A stretch of 64,000 nucleotides of DNA from contig JAACJM010000154.1 in assembly GCA_013368315.1 (NCBI GenBank), positions 62,001-126,000 on the forward strand. The letters run 5' to 3'. Position numbers and translations under genes: made by a program. Source of the stretch: Tetrapyrgos nigripes (taxonomy: Eukaryota > Basidiomycota > Agaricomycetes > Agaricales > Campanellaceae). Under the pieces are notes generated by a model that was given only the letters and a program-made list of their open reading frames with translations, was not told the DNA's origin and did not search any database. This document shows, piece by piece, positions 12,064 to 24,179 of this stretch (within the stretch, counting starts at the first letter, position 1; the number at the start of each line of letters is the position of its first letter).

Positions 12064-12590
12064 ACCTGTCATCTTCTTGTTAGAATTGTGTAACTCGATG
12101 TTACAGGGAGGGCATGGACAATGACATTTGCAGAAAGTAGGGACAGTGTGGGGTTGGCGGGAACTGGAGGAAGATCCACCAATGATGACAGCGAATCCTT
12201 TGCTATAAATCTGCTATGAGTTGGGGAAGGAAATAATAGAATAGGCAAGGTATGTGGTGAGCTGTGGAGGGGTTGATAGAGAAGGTGGGGATGATGGGTA
12301 AGGGGAGGAGAGCAATGGGGAGGATGATTACAGCATTCCTACAGATCCCGAATGTAATGACAAGGATGAAGACGACTCATTTGGTTCTTCTTACCACTTG
12401 ACCCAGTCTGCCCACTCCACACCCTCAGCCCAGTCCCACTCCAAGTCTCAACATCAACCCAACACCTGCTCCCAACAACCCCAACTCCTCCGCCCACCCG
12501 AAATCCAAATCAACCACACCCAAACCCAAACCCAAATCACAGTAGCTTTATCTGCGAATCTATCTCGATACTGTCTTACTTCAAATTCCC
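12064..12590. other. Spacer between chromovirus and HET remnants, no gene
   Basis: Low-complexity purine-rich (12,230-12,330) and CA-rich (12,400-12,540) sequence. A short plus-strand frame there is Ser/Gln/Pro-rich only because of composition. No family was recognised. Confidence 0.4.
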
Positions 12591-13110
12591 TCTAGAATTT
12601 TATCAGCATGGCATTCAGCAATCATGTTGATGATTGCTTTTACCAACTCTTGCAATGTCCATCCACAATAAAGCCAACTGCATCTATTCTTCAATGTGGC
12701 CGAAAAATCTTCTGCAAGATAAACATAGCAGACTTCCGCATTGCGATAATAGTCGTACATCGAGTTATTCTATTTTTGCAATGTTTCAGTATGCAACAAG
12801 CATCAATCCAGATGTATGAGTACCCTTCTTTCCATGCCTGAGCACAAGCAGCGAGGACTTTCATAGATCCATGTTCTGCCCCCCTTGAGGAAAAATCAAT
12901 TGGGGATAATCGAAGCATCTCCTGGTAGGATACTTCACTTTGCCTCCAATGATGAGAGAGGATGGAATAAGGAGGGGGATTAAGGAGGGGAATTTCGATG
13001 AGTCGGAATGTGTGTGTATGTAGGAGTCTCCAAGGACGTAAATGTTTCCATAAAGGGTCTAGTATCATGGAAGATGCGGTGTCTCTGGATGCCACAGAGC
13101 TGTTGTACAT
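12590..13110 (-). pseudogene. HET-domain protein fragment, downstream copy
   Basis: Reading leftward, the minus strand shows HET-domain motifs: FRLIEIPLLNPPPYSILSHHW, SEVSYQEM, GYSYIWIDACCI and, after a frame change near 12,755, YYRNAEVCYVYL and GWTLQELV, ending in a TGA near 12,590. HET domains act in heterokaryon incompatibility and related cell-death signalling in filamentous fungi. The N-terminal motifs are in the same frame as the C-terminal part of the upstream copy, so the two are arranged in tandem. The frameshift and lack of a downstream domain mark it as a truncated pseudogene. Confidence 0.75.
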
Positions 13111-13862
13111 GATAGGATTGGGGGTGGGCAGTTGGAGCAAACGCCCTTTGAGTCGTTCACCTGCAGCAGATAATCCTTCCCCAAAATGATACTCCATGGT
13201 AACACCAAGCAATCCCAAAAGACAGTATGCTCAGTCTTCCTCCCTCGATGTCTGCCTGCATTTCATCCATGACAATGCGTCAACCAGATCAAAATCATTC
13301 TGCTCCATGCGAAGTACACTCTCTTCAATTGTGGTGATTCTCAATACTATCTCCGTACACAACTTATCATCCCATTTACTTCCCAAGTAGGTCCACCATG
13401 CATCAAAAAATTTGACCAAGGTAGGGGCGATCAGTTCTTGGAGTGTCCATCCACGCCCAAACCAACTGCATTGCCTTAAATCATTCCTTTGCCTGTTCTC
13501 AGAGCACAAGTCATGGAGATAAACGTAACAGACTTCCGTGTTTCTGTAATAGTTGTACATGGAATTCATATCCTGGGATCTGTGCCCTGGATTGAGATTG
13601 TTGATACAGCAAGTATCAACCCAGATGTAAGAATGTCCATCCTGGTGTGCTTGCGTGCAAGCTTCGATGATCTTCTTATGCCTGCTCTTCTCAGAGGAGA
13701 TGTTGATTTGGGTTTTGAGCATGCATCTTTGAGAGACAAGGTTGACCATCTCTTGGCATGACACCTCGGCTGCAACCCATCAATGAGAAAGGATAGAGTA
13801 TGAAGGGACTGCGGCTTCAGAAAGGAACTTGATGAGTTTTAGGGTGGATGTGTCAATCAGCA
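13050..13862 (-). pseudogene. HET-domain protein fragment, upstream copy
   Basis: Motifs in order are SYSILSH, a TGA, WVAAEVSCQEM, DGHSYIWVDTCCI, MYNYYRNTEVCYVYLHDL, CSWFGRGWTLQELIAP, SREED, a TGA, AYCLLGLLGV and YHFGEGLSAAGERL, which together cover the HET domain and the usual region just after it. The first TGA (about 13,778) replaces an expected basic residue and fits CGA to TGA. No effector domain (NACHT, WD40 and so on) follows. It is paralogous to the copy at 12,590-13,110 (both have YSILSH.W and EVS.QEM). The true start and possible 5' exons were not found. Confidence 0.78.
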
Positions 13863-13864
13863 GT

Positions 13865-14869
13865 CAGGGGCATAGGCACTTGTGGAGTGGACATGGCATG
13901 GGTGTTTGGGAAGTATAACGGGACTAAATTTCAAGTCTGTATTCAAGACACACAGGCTATGGAAATGAATCAGATTTGAAAGGACTAGGAGCAGTTTGTA
14001 GTTGAGATCAACTGGAGGATGAGGAGCCTTCTGATATCCAGCATATGTTAGATAAATGGCTTCTTCAATAAGATTGGAGACACACCTGAGGTAGGTATGT
14101 ACAGATCTGAGAAGCTACGTGTTGGGAGAAGCCTTCAAATCTGATGGGTGGCTGCTGCAGAATGCCTGTGTGAGAAGATGAGTGAAAATGGGAGCCATTT
14201 GCACTCACATCCTTTGAGATATTTGAAGGAATGAAGCTGGAAGCTGAGTGATGCTTGGAGAGATCCCCTTGATGGTGAACTTATACATTCTGAGCTTGAG
14301 AAATTGCTGGGAATTGAAATTTTTGATATATCGCTGAGGAGAAAAGGGAGTCGAGTGTACAGGCAAGCCCCAGTTGTTGAAGCTTGAGTATGCAGCAAAG
14401 AAAGATGAGAGGTATCAGCAGCACACAGGTAGTATTTATACATATACTGTGAGAACAGTCACATCGTACAGCTTCTATGATGTCAGACGATGTGAATTAT
14501 GGCTGTACCTGATACAAAGGCTGCATCACAGTATGACTGAATGTAAATTTCTATGGACATGAGAGATGAGAAAACACTTCTAACAGGCTACTGTACTGGG
14601 GCAAAGGGCCATCGTGGTTGTTTCATAAAAGTCTATATCAAAAGACAAGTCTTGTGACTTGTCATACGTCAGGGTGGCATGACGTTGTTGTGACGTCAAT
14701 GGTCATTGGGTTGAGACTGAGTCTAGACATTTCAGTTGGTTGGGGCTTGGGACAGAGACCTAAAGCTAGACTCGTGCTGCCAGTGCTGTTCGCATGCCGT
14801 TTGACATGCATTTTCTTTTTTTGGCAAGTTGGAGATCGAAAATACTAGGCATGTGAAGGACTGGTACCA
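13865..14869. other. Intergenic, no gene recognised
   Basis: About 1 kb upstream of the HET remnant. A 102-codon minus-strand frame (14,135-14,443) resembles nothing I know and has no splice context. It may include the lost 5' region of the HET gene. Confidence 0.35.
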
Positions 14870-14876
14870 CCTGAAG

Positions 14877-15299
14877 CCCAGTGAAAAATGACAAGTGTGA
14901 AATCGGAGAAAATCTGCAGGGCATGTCCAAATTTCTGGCTGTTTCTGACTGTTTCTGCCAGAAACAGCAGGCCTGATAGTAGAGTCGATATGGTCAAATC
15001 TGGCCAGAAATCATCAGAATTGAAGCAGAAATGTCAATGCTTCTTTAGTGGAGCCCAAGTAGGGCCAGAGCAAAGGACGTCAGTATACCTCAGTACATGT
15101 CAGAATTCTGACTTCAACTGCTGATCGGTTCCTTCAGGAAACAACAAGGCCCTCCACTTGGAATTATGCACCAGATTTGACCATAATCAACTCTGCTATT
15201 GGACCCACCATTTCTGACAGAAACAATCAGAAACAGCCAGAAATTTGGACACGCTCTGCAGATTTTCTCTGATTTCACACTTGTCATTTTTCACTGGGG
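14877..15299. mobile_element. MITE with ~90-bp terminal inverted repeats
   Basis: The left arm (14,877-14,968) and right arm (about 15,205-15,299) are near-perfect inverted repeats: both read CCCAGTGAAAAATGACAAG inward and continue through GTGTGAAATC, GAGAAAATCTGCAG and GTCCAAATTTCTGGCTGTTT. A perfect 7-bp direct repeat CCTGAAG flanks it (14,870-14,876 and 15,300-15,306). The element is 423 bp and has no coding capacity. A CAGTG-type end with a 7-8 bp duplication would fit the hAT superfamily, but that is inference. Confidence 0.88.
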
Positions 15300-15500
15300 C
15301 CTGAAGCCTTTTAGTAGGGTCATCACACTTTTGTGACATGGGACTTAGTGAAATTTCGTTGTTCTTCCCTGCATCTGCTAGCACATCGTGTTCTTTTGAT
15401 GCTCCCTCCCTTCCAATGTCCTTATTTCATATTCTATGCATGTCTAAACTACTTCAATGCCAATTCTTACATCCTGGACACCAACTGCGTGAACGCGGCT

Positions 15501-15986
15501 CTATGAATTATTCTGGTTGTTTCCTTGACTGCTGCTTCTGCTTCTGCCTCTACCTCTGTCTCTACCTCTGCCCCCTCTCCCTCTCCCCACTCCTGATGGC
15601 CCAATATCATCATTCATCCATTTCAATGCCATCTGGATAGGCTGTGTCAAATGGCTTGACTCTACAAACTGCAGCATCAACAACACCTTAGGAGGCTGGG
15701 ACAGAGTAGATTGCACTGGGCTTGGATATTGGGTAGGAGACTGGGACAGTGTAGAGTGCTGTGGGTTCAGATAGTGGGTATTCTGTTGATAGGTGTAAGG
15801 ATATGCATGCATTGAGGGCGATGGAGTTGTGGGTGTTTGCAAGGGAGTGTAATATGTAAGGTATGGCTGATAGGTATGAGAGGGGTACACTAAGGAGTGG
15901 TAGGGTTGGACAGAGGAATTTTGAGGGTATACCGATGAGTGGATGGCCTCTGCTCTTGCTGGAGTAGCAGGATATTGCAGCTGCAT
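15501..15986 (-). other. Pro/Gln/Tyr-rich open frame ending in an RGG box; status uncertain
   Basis: A 161-codon minus-strand frame is rich in Pro, Gln, Ser and Tyr and ends with an Arg/Gly run (GVGRGRGGRGRDRGRGRSRS), typical of RNA-binding tails. It lies just downstream of the decayed helicase on the same strand, so it may be its C-terminal tail, a separate gene fragment, or a chance low-complexity frame. Nothing upstream of it gives an RNA-binding domain. Confidence 0.3.
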
Positions 15987-16039
15987 ATATGGATTAATAG
16001 TAACTGTATCTTTTTGTTGCCCTTCAAATATATGTTTCG

Positions 16040-17165
16040 GAACTACTTGCCATTGGTGTGTAAGCTGTAGAACCAGTTTGTCTGAAGTCGGCTGTCATGA
16101 GATTGATGGATTGATTGTGTTGTTGTCCATCCAGCATCTTGTTTCATTGTTGTTTTGGCTCCTTCTCTTGTGTTTCTTCTGACTGGGTGTCTGGCTTTCT
16201 CTTGTTGGTCTTCTTTGGAAAAGATACGAGTGGTGGTATCTTCAGGCCTGATATCTTCTTCCACAGTTCCTCCCCTACTGATCCCACCAACTCCAGTGCC
16301 CCTCCAGAAGTCTAGCCAGCCTTTCTTTGGAGTTGATCGGTCCCACTGCTGACAGCAACTCGATGGTTTGGTCACTTATAATCCCTCTACATCCCCAAAG
16401 CACCCTTCCAAAGTCCCATTTATAAACCAACATGTGTCAGTCATGTATTGCTTTCTGGGTCGGCTTAGACAGAACCTTCGTCATTGGCTGCCAAGTTGAG
16501 TACATGATTTTTGTTGTGACCCTTGAGTGTGCCCCCATACGACCCTCATTTGACTCCATGAAGCTCAGCATACTCCTTTATGGTAGACTTGACATAATCT
16601 CCTTTTTCCTCTCCCTTCCTGTTTCCCTTCTTTTTTGCATTATTACTGCAATCCAAGCCATACACAGACTTTTCCACCAGGAGTACCGCCAGCCCATGAT
16701 GACTCTTGTCCTGAGCAGCTTGGCCTGCATGCTGTACAAAGCTTGACATTGTCTCGGGCAGTTTCCATTACACAATGATGGCTATATTTGGAATATTACA
16801 CCCCTGAATACACAGGTCAGTACTGTGGAAATATAGAACAGCTTACCATTCCCACTGCATCAGTGCAGATCAGGATATTTATCAGCCCATCATGAAATTG
16901 CTTCATGGCTGCTTTTTGATATTTCTGGCTGTAAGCAGCATTGTATGGCCAAATCAGTCCAGTACCTTGCAGAGCATCAGGGAGCAAGGTTTTGATGTGG
17001 TCTGCCATTTCCACCCTGCTCACAATACTGTCTCCATAAATGATGGTTTGACGGTGTGCTGAGAGACAATGAAATCTAGGTCTCAGTATGTATTCATTGG
17101 ATGTTGGATGGCTCGGACCACTAATGATACGTTTGGACAGTCATTCTCCAGGTTAGAGAGCCCAG
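16040..17165 (-). pseudogene. RecQ-like DEAD/DEAH helicase, decayed C-terminal half
   Basis: The minus strand reads ENDCPNVSLVVRAIQHP then NTY, TGA, DLDFIV (inter-domain region), IIYGDSIVSRVEMADHI, LINILICTDAVGMG (motif V region), a likely intron about 16,780-16,845, NIPNIAIIV, FVQHAGQAAQD and GLAVLLVEKSVYG. The helicase motif VI normally reads QRAGRAARD; here both Arg are Gln (CGA to CAA, CGG to CAG). The TGA at about 17,098 again replaces an expected Arg. The DEAD/Walker half is absent. The RecQ-like family unwinds DNA with ATP; this copy has lost catalysis. Multicopy helicases of this kind occur in mushroom genomes, so it may be a mobile or subtelomeric passenger (inference). Confidence 0.72.
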
Positions 17166-17169
17166 TGGT

Positions 17170-18105
17170 TATTTTTATATCAATACACATACTTTCCTCT
17201 GCTCTTACTCACCCTCCACTCCTCTCTCATATTCCAATAGGAGTCCTTTGTTTGTACATGTTTTGCATGAGCATCTAACTATATACCACATGTAGTAGAT
17301 AGAGACAGACAGAACCAAACAGCAACGTGACTGAGCATTGACATCCGCTTCTAGTCAACCACCCTCTAGGCCGTCTCTACTGTCACCCTTCCTACTGTAG
17401 ATTGTAGCAAGCATGTACTTTAGTTCCAAATTAGTGTACTTTAGGAAATTCCCGTATCTGGCTTGGCTTGCTACCATCATTCAGATCTACAGAGGCCTTT
17501 GAGTCATGAGCTTGTCTGCATTGTGGTAGTAAGTCCTGGGAACAATGATGTGCTGCTGCTTACATTGGGATACTTTCTGGAAACTGGTGTTTTAGTTCTT
17601 GGACCCATGCTGCATAATAGATCTCTCCTCCTCCTCCTCCTCCAGAAATGATTGGATATACCTGGCATAGCTAAGATTTCTGCCAGATTTGCTGGAAATA
17701 GTTGGCATTGATTTTCACTGGGCACTCACCCTCATCCTGATCATAATCCTTCTTTATGTTATCCTCTTTTATCCTCATCTTGATTCTTCATCCCCCTGAG
17801 TCCCCCTTTCCCTGCCTTCACCCTCACTCTCACTCTGACCTGACTACACATGCACCTCCTTGCTCTCTATCACTCTATCATGCTATTCTACACATAACAA
17901 CAATCAAAAACCAACATGCACATTGCATATATATATGCAACTCAATGCAACAAACACCACAACATTGTATACTTTTTGATGTAACACTACAATAACTTGG
18001 GGGGAAGAGGCCAGGCTATGCTGGCAAGACCTGATTACTATTTTTTCTATCTTGTACTGATTTAAATATTATAGAGATGAGAAATATATCATTCTGTGGC
18101 TTCCT
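17170..18105. other. Intergenic, no gene recognised
   Basis: Contains a (CTC)n-like run near 17,622-17,642 and CT-rich sequence near 17,760-17,880. The missing ATPase half of the helicase was looked for on the minus strand and not found. Confidence 0.4.
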
Positions 18106-18740
18106 TCTCTTGTCATACTAGATTAAATGAGGTTAGAATAAGCTCAGAATAAAATGACTCCAAGAAAAACTTCCTCCTCACCCCCACAAAACATATCTCC
18201 ACAACCGGATCACCCATCATTCTGTGGTTTATTTCCATCGTTATCCTGAAATAAATGAGACCAGAACAAGCCCAGAACAAAGAAAATCCATGGTAGACTT
18301 ACCTACACTCACATACCCTCCTTCTCACCCCCCACTTGAATCAAATGAGCCCATAATGTGCCCTGCAGACATTCATACCTCCACAGCCAGACCCCCTATA
18401 GTCCTGAGGTTTTTTTACCCTTTCATCTTGAGTTAAATGAGCCCAGGATATGCCCAGAATAAAAGAAATCCATGTGGAACTCACCTACATATAGCATTCT
18501 CTTCTCCTCACCCCCCACAGACATTCATACCTCCACAGCCAGACCCTCTATAGTCCTGGGGTTTTTTTTGCCCTTTCATCTTGATCTAAATGAGGCCAGG
18601 AGAAGCCCAGAATGAAAGAAATTCGTGGACAACTTGTGTGCATCCAACAAACCTCCTTATCCCTCTAGTCATTCATACCTCCACAACCAGACTACTTGTT
18701 ATCCTGGGGTTGTTGCATTCTTATCTTGACATAAAACACA
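18105..18740 (-). repeat. ~150-bp minisatellite array, four degenerate copies, reverse orientation
   Basis: Each unit carries, in order, 'aaatgagnccagna', 'cccagaat', 'aaagaaatccatgt', 'cctcaccccccac', 'cattcatacctccaca', 'ccagac' and 'tagtcctggggttttt'. The unit is the reverse complement of the array at 24,180-24,371 and 41,966-42,715 (there 'aatgataggt', 'tggatgtggagatatgag', 'gcctcatttaactcc'). It is non-coding. Confidence 0.75.
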
Positions 18741-18999
18741 CCTTGAATATGACAGAAGGAAATAAATTTATGGAAATCTTACTCTTGCTGTATGATGCAA
18801 TACTGGTTGACCAGGCTTGCAGTCTATCATGTTTCAGATACTCCATGCATTTGCAATTGTGTTTGAGGGAGCGTAGGTTATTCTCTGTTGTGTTCATGCA
18901 TTACATGTTGTCCAATCCCTGACTCTCTATAAGTAGAGAGGAAGGCCTTGTGGGATCAAAATGGCCACCATCTAATTGCTCCACCTTCTAATGTGAGTC

Positions 19000-19580
19000 G
19001 ATGAGCACAAAAACGAAATTATAGGCGAACGCGGTGACCCGAAAATGAGGCTGCCCGAAAAGAGGATGAGATTAGGATGGTAGAAAGCGCGATACAGAAA
19101 TCCCCAGGTAAACTAAGTACTAGTAATGGCTGTAGTAGGGCTATGTTAAAAACCTGAGAGGAAAACCACTTGGGATAAAACCTCTCTTCAGGAAAAGTAT
19201 GCCACTACACAGGTGAGAAGAGGTAGTGGGTAGGGAAGAGTGGGTGAACGAAAAACAATTCTCAAGTGAACAGAGTGAATGAGAGAATCAAACTGGAGAA
19301 AAAGTATCAGAGGTAAAGGATATAAATACGAAAGGATGATGTGAAAATCAAGCAGTGACAGATGTACGAGCAGATGTGGGAGAAGGGTGTAAGAGGATTT
19401 GGAGATGGTTTCAGAGACTGGAATTTTCATTGATGTTTGATCAGATCACAAACAACCATTAAGGAAAGCTCAATCTTGAAAAGATGTACAAGCTGAGAGG
19501 AGCTACGAATGACGTAGAGGAAGGATGATGAGATGGGGGACTCTGTGAAGTCCTCGCAATTAGACTACATTAAACAACAT
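19000..19580 (-). repeat. Reversed partial copy of the tyrosine-recombinase element, coding region absent
   Basis: Ends match the reverse complement of the outer parts of 885-2,060 (see that entry): 'atgaggctgccc.aaaagag' near 19,049-19,067 and 'gcaattagactacattaa' near 19,557-19,574. No recombinase motifs remain, so it is an internal deletion derivative or a solo-terminus-like remnant. Confidence 0.5.
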
Positions 19581-19805
19581 TTTAACCCCAATAAATTTGG
19601 ATTACCAAGGCTGACATTCACTCACACCTCAGCATTGACTTTCAGTAACTTTGCAGACTGGACTGACACCTGCGACATCTTAAAGCTCTTAAGATCTTAA
19701 GTCTCAACAGCGGACTGAGTACGCTGTTTCTTCAGCCTTTCTTATACTAGTATTCTGTGTATACAACTCCTGAACATCTCATAGAGGTTCTGTTCAGTGG
19801 TGAGT

Positions 19806-22800
19806 GCATCAGGAAAAGCTTCATATACACTTTCATGCAATAAAGGGATGAAAAAGACCGAAAAATGCATGAAAATGCATTAAATTGCAAGATTATGCAA
19901 GTCCTTTCTTCGGCGCATGAAGATGCATGAATGTTAGAATACGTATAAGGTCTTTTACTAAATAGTATGATATGTACTAGTTAGAATAGTGATCCGAATG
20001 TGTATACTGATGGTACTCTGGCGATCGCTAACAGCTCAATGACCCTAGCGTGGATAGGGGCTTCATTGAATTGATGAATAGGATTGATTGATTAATGAGA
20101 TTAATCCGAGATCAGTGGGTAATTTCCAGGACTCCAAATGGAATAAGTGCTTCTTTGATAGATGATACGGGCTGTATGCCGACGCAAGTCAGCTTTGGCA
20201 AGTCAATAATTCAACGGCCCAGCTAATGATGTATTCGGGTTGATAACTTGTTGGTTGGATAAATACCTGAGATTCCTAATACGTAGATAGTTGACAAAAT
20301 AGTGGACTAGAGACTTAGGGTCTCTAGCACATACTTATACCTAAAAAATTGTATTACGGGGTACTTATCCTGTGTTCACACTGCCTTAACATTGCCTCCT
20401 TCGTATAGCCAGTGCATTGCCTTCTACACTCTTCACTTTACAGTTCTCAACATCCTAACCATCAGTTCCTGACTCGTTGTTGAGTCTCATTGATCCTTTC
20501 TTACCCGAATAGTGTTCTTGTTCAGCCATTTGCCAGGTATTCTATCTTTCCCACCGTTCCTGATTCCCTCGTTCACTTCAGAAGCCTTCCGTAGGCTTGA
20601 TAATCATTTGTTGTGGCAATGCATTGTTTGTACAGGTGTTCCCTTTGCTGTTCGCAGCTATGTCCCCATCAGGGCGGTGTTGGTACAATTATTCAGGATC
20701 ACCTGGTATGTAGAGCGACGTGTCACATTATTGTTCAGATCCTAACAATGAATTATGCACAAATTTGACCTTTTTATGCAACAGAAGGCATAGCTTACAC
20801 TCATTAACTCAATGATATTCAGTCCACATTTGACACAATAAAAACCATGAACAGATAAAGAGGCATGTATTGGCAGACTACAAAGTACAATCATGACAAC
20901 TAAGTACCATACAGCTATATGAAAGCCTCGACACAGGCTGGACGTTATAGCAAACAAGATTAAACACATACTTGAGCATACATCAATGAGAAACAACTAT
21001 ACGACATCTTCAATGCAGACTGGAGACCCTAGTGAACAAATGCCTGGAGAGAAAATATCAGGGCAAGGAATAATAGACAGTGCCGAGCACGCACCTGATA
21101 ATATGTCAATGGCTGATGCCTTAAAACCTTGGAAGTAAGGATGTAGCCTGGACACTCTAGCGAAAAAAACACCTGGATATAAAAATATTAGCGTAAGGAA
21201 GGATAGGGAGTGCCAAGCACGTACCTGATCATACATTGATGACCTATGCAATAAAACTTTGGAGGTAAGGGACAGCCAGCATCAGAAACATTACAGATAA
21301 GCGAAAAAGACTGACCCTATGGAGTGCAGCACAACAAGGATACTAAGTAAACAGCATTTGACATAGGCAGTTGTGCAGGGCATCATACCTAAAATAATGT
21401 AAAGGTTGGTGACGATATGTGAGTTGGAAAGAGTACATGTTTAAGAAGGCATAGTGGGATATACATTGTGCCCAAAACTCCAAACAAAAAGATTACTCTT
21501 GCAGACTGAGCAGGCCAAGGGCAGTGAGGATGTCGTCGAAGGAGTGTGGAGGGTAAGACAGCACAGGAGTATCATTACCTTGAGTTGAAGTCCAAGGTTG
21601 AAAGAACTTGAAGAGAAGTCAACATGGATCAGATGACCATTTGTTGACATCAAATCTGAATCGAGCAACTGTACAGTTCTTCTATTGGAGCTTGAATTCT
21701 TTGGAAGTCACCAGCGTGTCACTATTACTTATCCCTTGACCCACAGTTCTGCAACATATACCGGTTGTCTACAGGGTGTGAGTACGAACAACATTTAAGC
21801 TCAAGTAGTAGCAAATATTTGGTATTTACATTTCGTAACAATACCTCAGCAATTACCGCCATTTACAGATAAATACGTAGTGCATTATCATTCAACACCC
21901 CAACCAAGTCATATTTCCTCTGTTACTCAGTCCACGTGGTCATTGGTAAATTACTACACCTGGATGCTTCCCAGACCCAGTGCATCATCAAGCCGATAAT
22001 TAACTCCTCCTCCTAAAAGCTCTCCTCTCTGCAGGATATAGCTCCATGATTCCCACTCTTTGTTTTGTTCCTTCCCTCACCTCCCCCTTCCACTTCTGAG
22101 TGGAACCAAGACTTGGTAGATACATACAACTTGCTCACTTGTCTTTCTCAATGAGGCATTTCTCATTGGGACCAGATGCACAAAGCAATATATGTATGTT
22201 TATGGTTTCTTGACTGTCACAAAGAGGTGAGCGCTTAGATAGCAATAACAAGGAGCTACAGGCTCGACTTGACTAACAGACAGCAATAAGTACTGGAACT
22301 ACAGTGCCCATCAGTAAAGGTGAAAGAAGTAATGAAAAGGGAGATACACACCTGGTCCCAACAATGAAGAGGTCAAGATGGGGAACCAGGTGTCAGGACA
22401 GGGTTTATATATGTAAAGGTAAAACTGTGAAGGAAGCTGTAAAGAAAGCTGTATCAGAGAAATGAAAGGTCCGGTGTGTAGCATGTGGAACAAGAGTCAT
22501 ATGGTGTAAAGATCTGAGGATACAGAGATAAGAAGAAATAAATAGTACCAAATATAGATGTCATGACATTGCTGACTATTGCTCATTTATTTGCGGGGTA
22601 CTCGGACCTGGTGATGACGCCAGACAGTCAGAGGGAGTCAGAAATGACAGAGTAGTGTAGTTTAAGTAGAAGGCTTGTATGGTATTACTAGAGCAGAATG
22701 CAAATCTGATACTTCTGACTATTTCTGCTGCTGGAAAATGGATAAAGAGAACAAGAGCAGTATGCATTTTGATACAACTTCAAGCATCTATTATGCACTA

Positions 22801-22956
22801 GAATGCATAAAGTTGCTCTGAATGCATAGTTATTCAACTCGTCTCAAACCTTATGCAAAGTGAGGCATAAAGTATACAAAATTTTGCATTTTTATGCACA
22901 AAAAGCCTAATTAGACACTTATTGCATGAAGGTGTATATGAAGCTTTTCCTGATGC
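19806..22956. mobile_element. 3.15-kb TIR element without recognisable coding sequence
   Basis: The left end GCATCAGGAAAAGCTTCATA and continuing through TACACTTTCATGCAATAA is mirrored at the right end (reverse complement GCATCAGGAAAAGCTTCATA, then TACACCTTCATGCAAT), giving TIRs of about 35 bp. Subterminal regions on both sides are dense in TGCAT motifs (19,866-19,935 and 22,740-22,930). No target duplication was evident directly outside. Internal frames are all short and without family resemblance, so it looks non-autonomous. Superfamily not assigned. Confidence 0.75.
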
Positions 22957-23840
22957 GCTTCATACACATATTAACAAGTTCCAATCTAACAAATTATCTT
23001 TTATGACACCAATCTGGCCAAGAGCAGTTGGGAATTGGTCGGGAACCTTTCTCTCTTCCTTCTAGTGAGTTTTGGTTCTAATTGGTTTTTTTTTATTCAT
23101 TTCACCTGTTTCAATCCCATAATGGCTGGAGTTACATGTTCATTGCTCAATGATACCCCATTACAATGTGTAGTCTTGTTCCAAATTACGCGTCTGACCA
23201 GTGAAGCATATGAGAGAATCAGTAGATGTGAGTGGAGGATCTGCCTCGACCCAACCAGTGTTGCCAACGACATTCATACTTCTCAGGGCATGGGTTAGAT
23301 GATAATGATGGTCCATTTGCATATTTCAGTGAGTCTGTGAAACCTAATGGGTCAAAGAGGACTGGAGATGATACAGAGGACAGGAATGTCACGAGTAGGC
23401 CTGTGCCTGGTTGCAAGGAAGGCTACCTTTAGATGAGCATTCTGCAGCGTCTACTAGTAGAAGGCTCATCTTGACAGATGTGTTTCTTTTTTGTATTTTA
23501 CCCATTCTTTTATTGAATACAAACGGACTACTACAAACTCTGGACAAAGAATTCCAATTTGTGCTACCTGTTTTCTCTGCATAATACTAGGGATCTACAT
23601 GCTTCTCTCTCTCGCAATAACATACTACGCATTCCATTTCGACTTGTGGCCTCCTGTTGCTAGCATCTTTATTCATCCAAATTTTTTATGATGGTCCGGG
23701 AGAGTTCTGATTACTATTTATAGTAATTGGTTTTTTTTGTGATGAAATCTGCCATCCGTTAGGCTGACCTGAATCCTTGAGCTGTGTGAATTTATAACTG
23801 TGAAGGTATTAAAAGTAATATGATCATATATTTAAGAGGT
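22957..23840. other. Intergenic, no gene recognised
   Basis: A few short open frames on the plus strand (for example 23,232-23,432) have no family resemblance. Confidence 0.4.
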
Positions 23841-23845
23841 ACTTC

Positions 23846-23930
23846 CAGGCGAGATTGAACTTGGGACCTACAGTTTTCAAAAAACACTCACAATATTGAC
23901 CACTACACCATTAATGCTTACTTTGAACAG
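23846..23930 (-). repeat. tRNA-derived sequence (pseudo-tRNA or SINE head)
   Basis: The minus strand contains an A-box-like TGGTGTAGTGGTCAA and, at suitable spacing, a B-box-like AAGTTCAATCTCGCC, the internal RNA polymerase III promoter of tRNA genes. The anticodon stem cannot be drawn cleanly (long T and A runs in the loop) and the acceptor stem does not pair well, so it is not a credible functional tRNA. A similar A-box phrase occurs in the TRIM at 53.7 kb. Confidence 0.5.
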
Positions 23931-24179
23931 CGACCACATTCAATATAAACAGCTCATCTCCTATAGGCCAACAGCGCTGCCAGTTCCCTCTTCAACTACT
24001 ACCAGCTCAAGTATACCCTCAAGCTCTCTCCATCTCACCTGCACAATGTCAGAGTAAACCAAACATTGCAACAAGAATGAATGAGTTTGAAGCATGCTGA
24101 GGTTCCGAAGGAAATAGATACACCAAGTACAGCGTACATGGTAGATATCACTTCCAAATACATTACTTCCATTAAATTA

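Noticed and set aside
23846..23930. Functional tRNA gene
   Set aside because: Box-like sequences are present but acceptor and anticodon stems do not pair convincingly.
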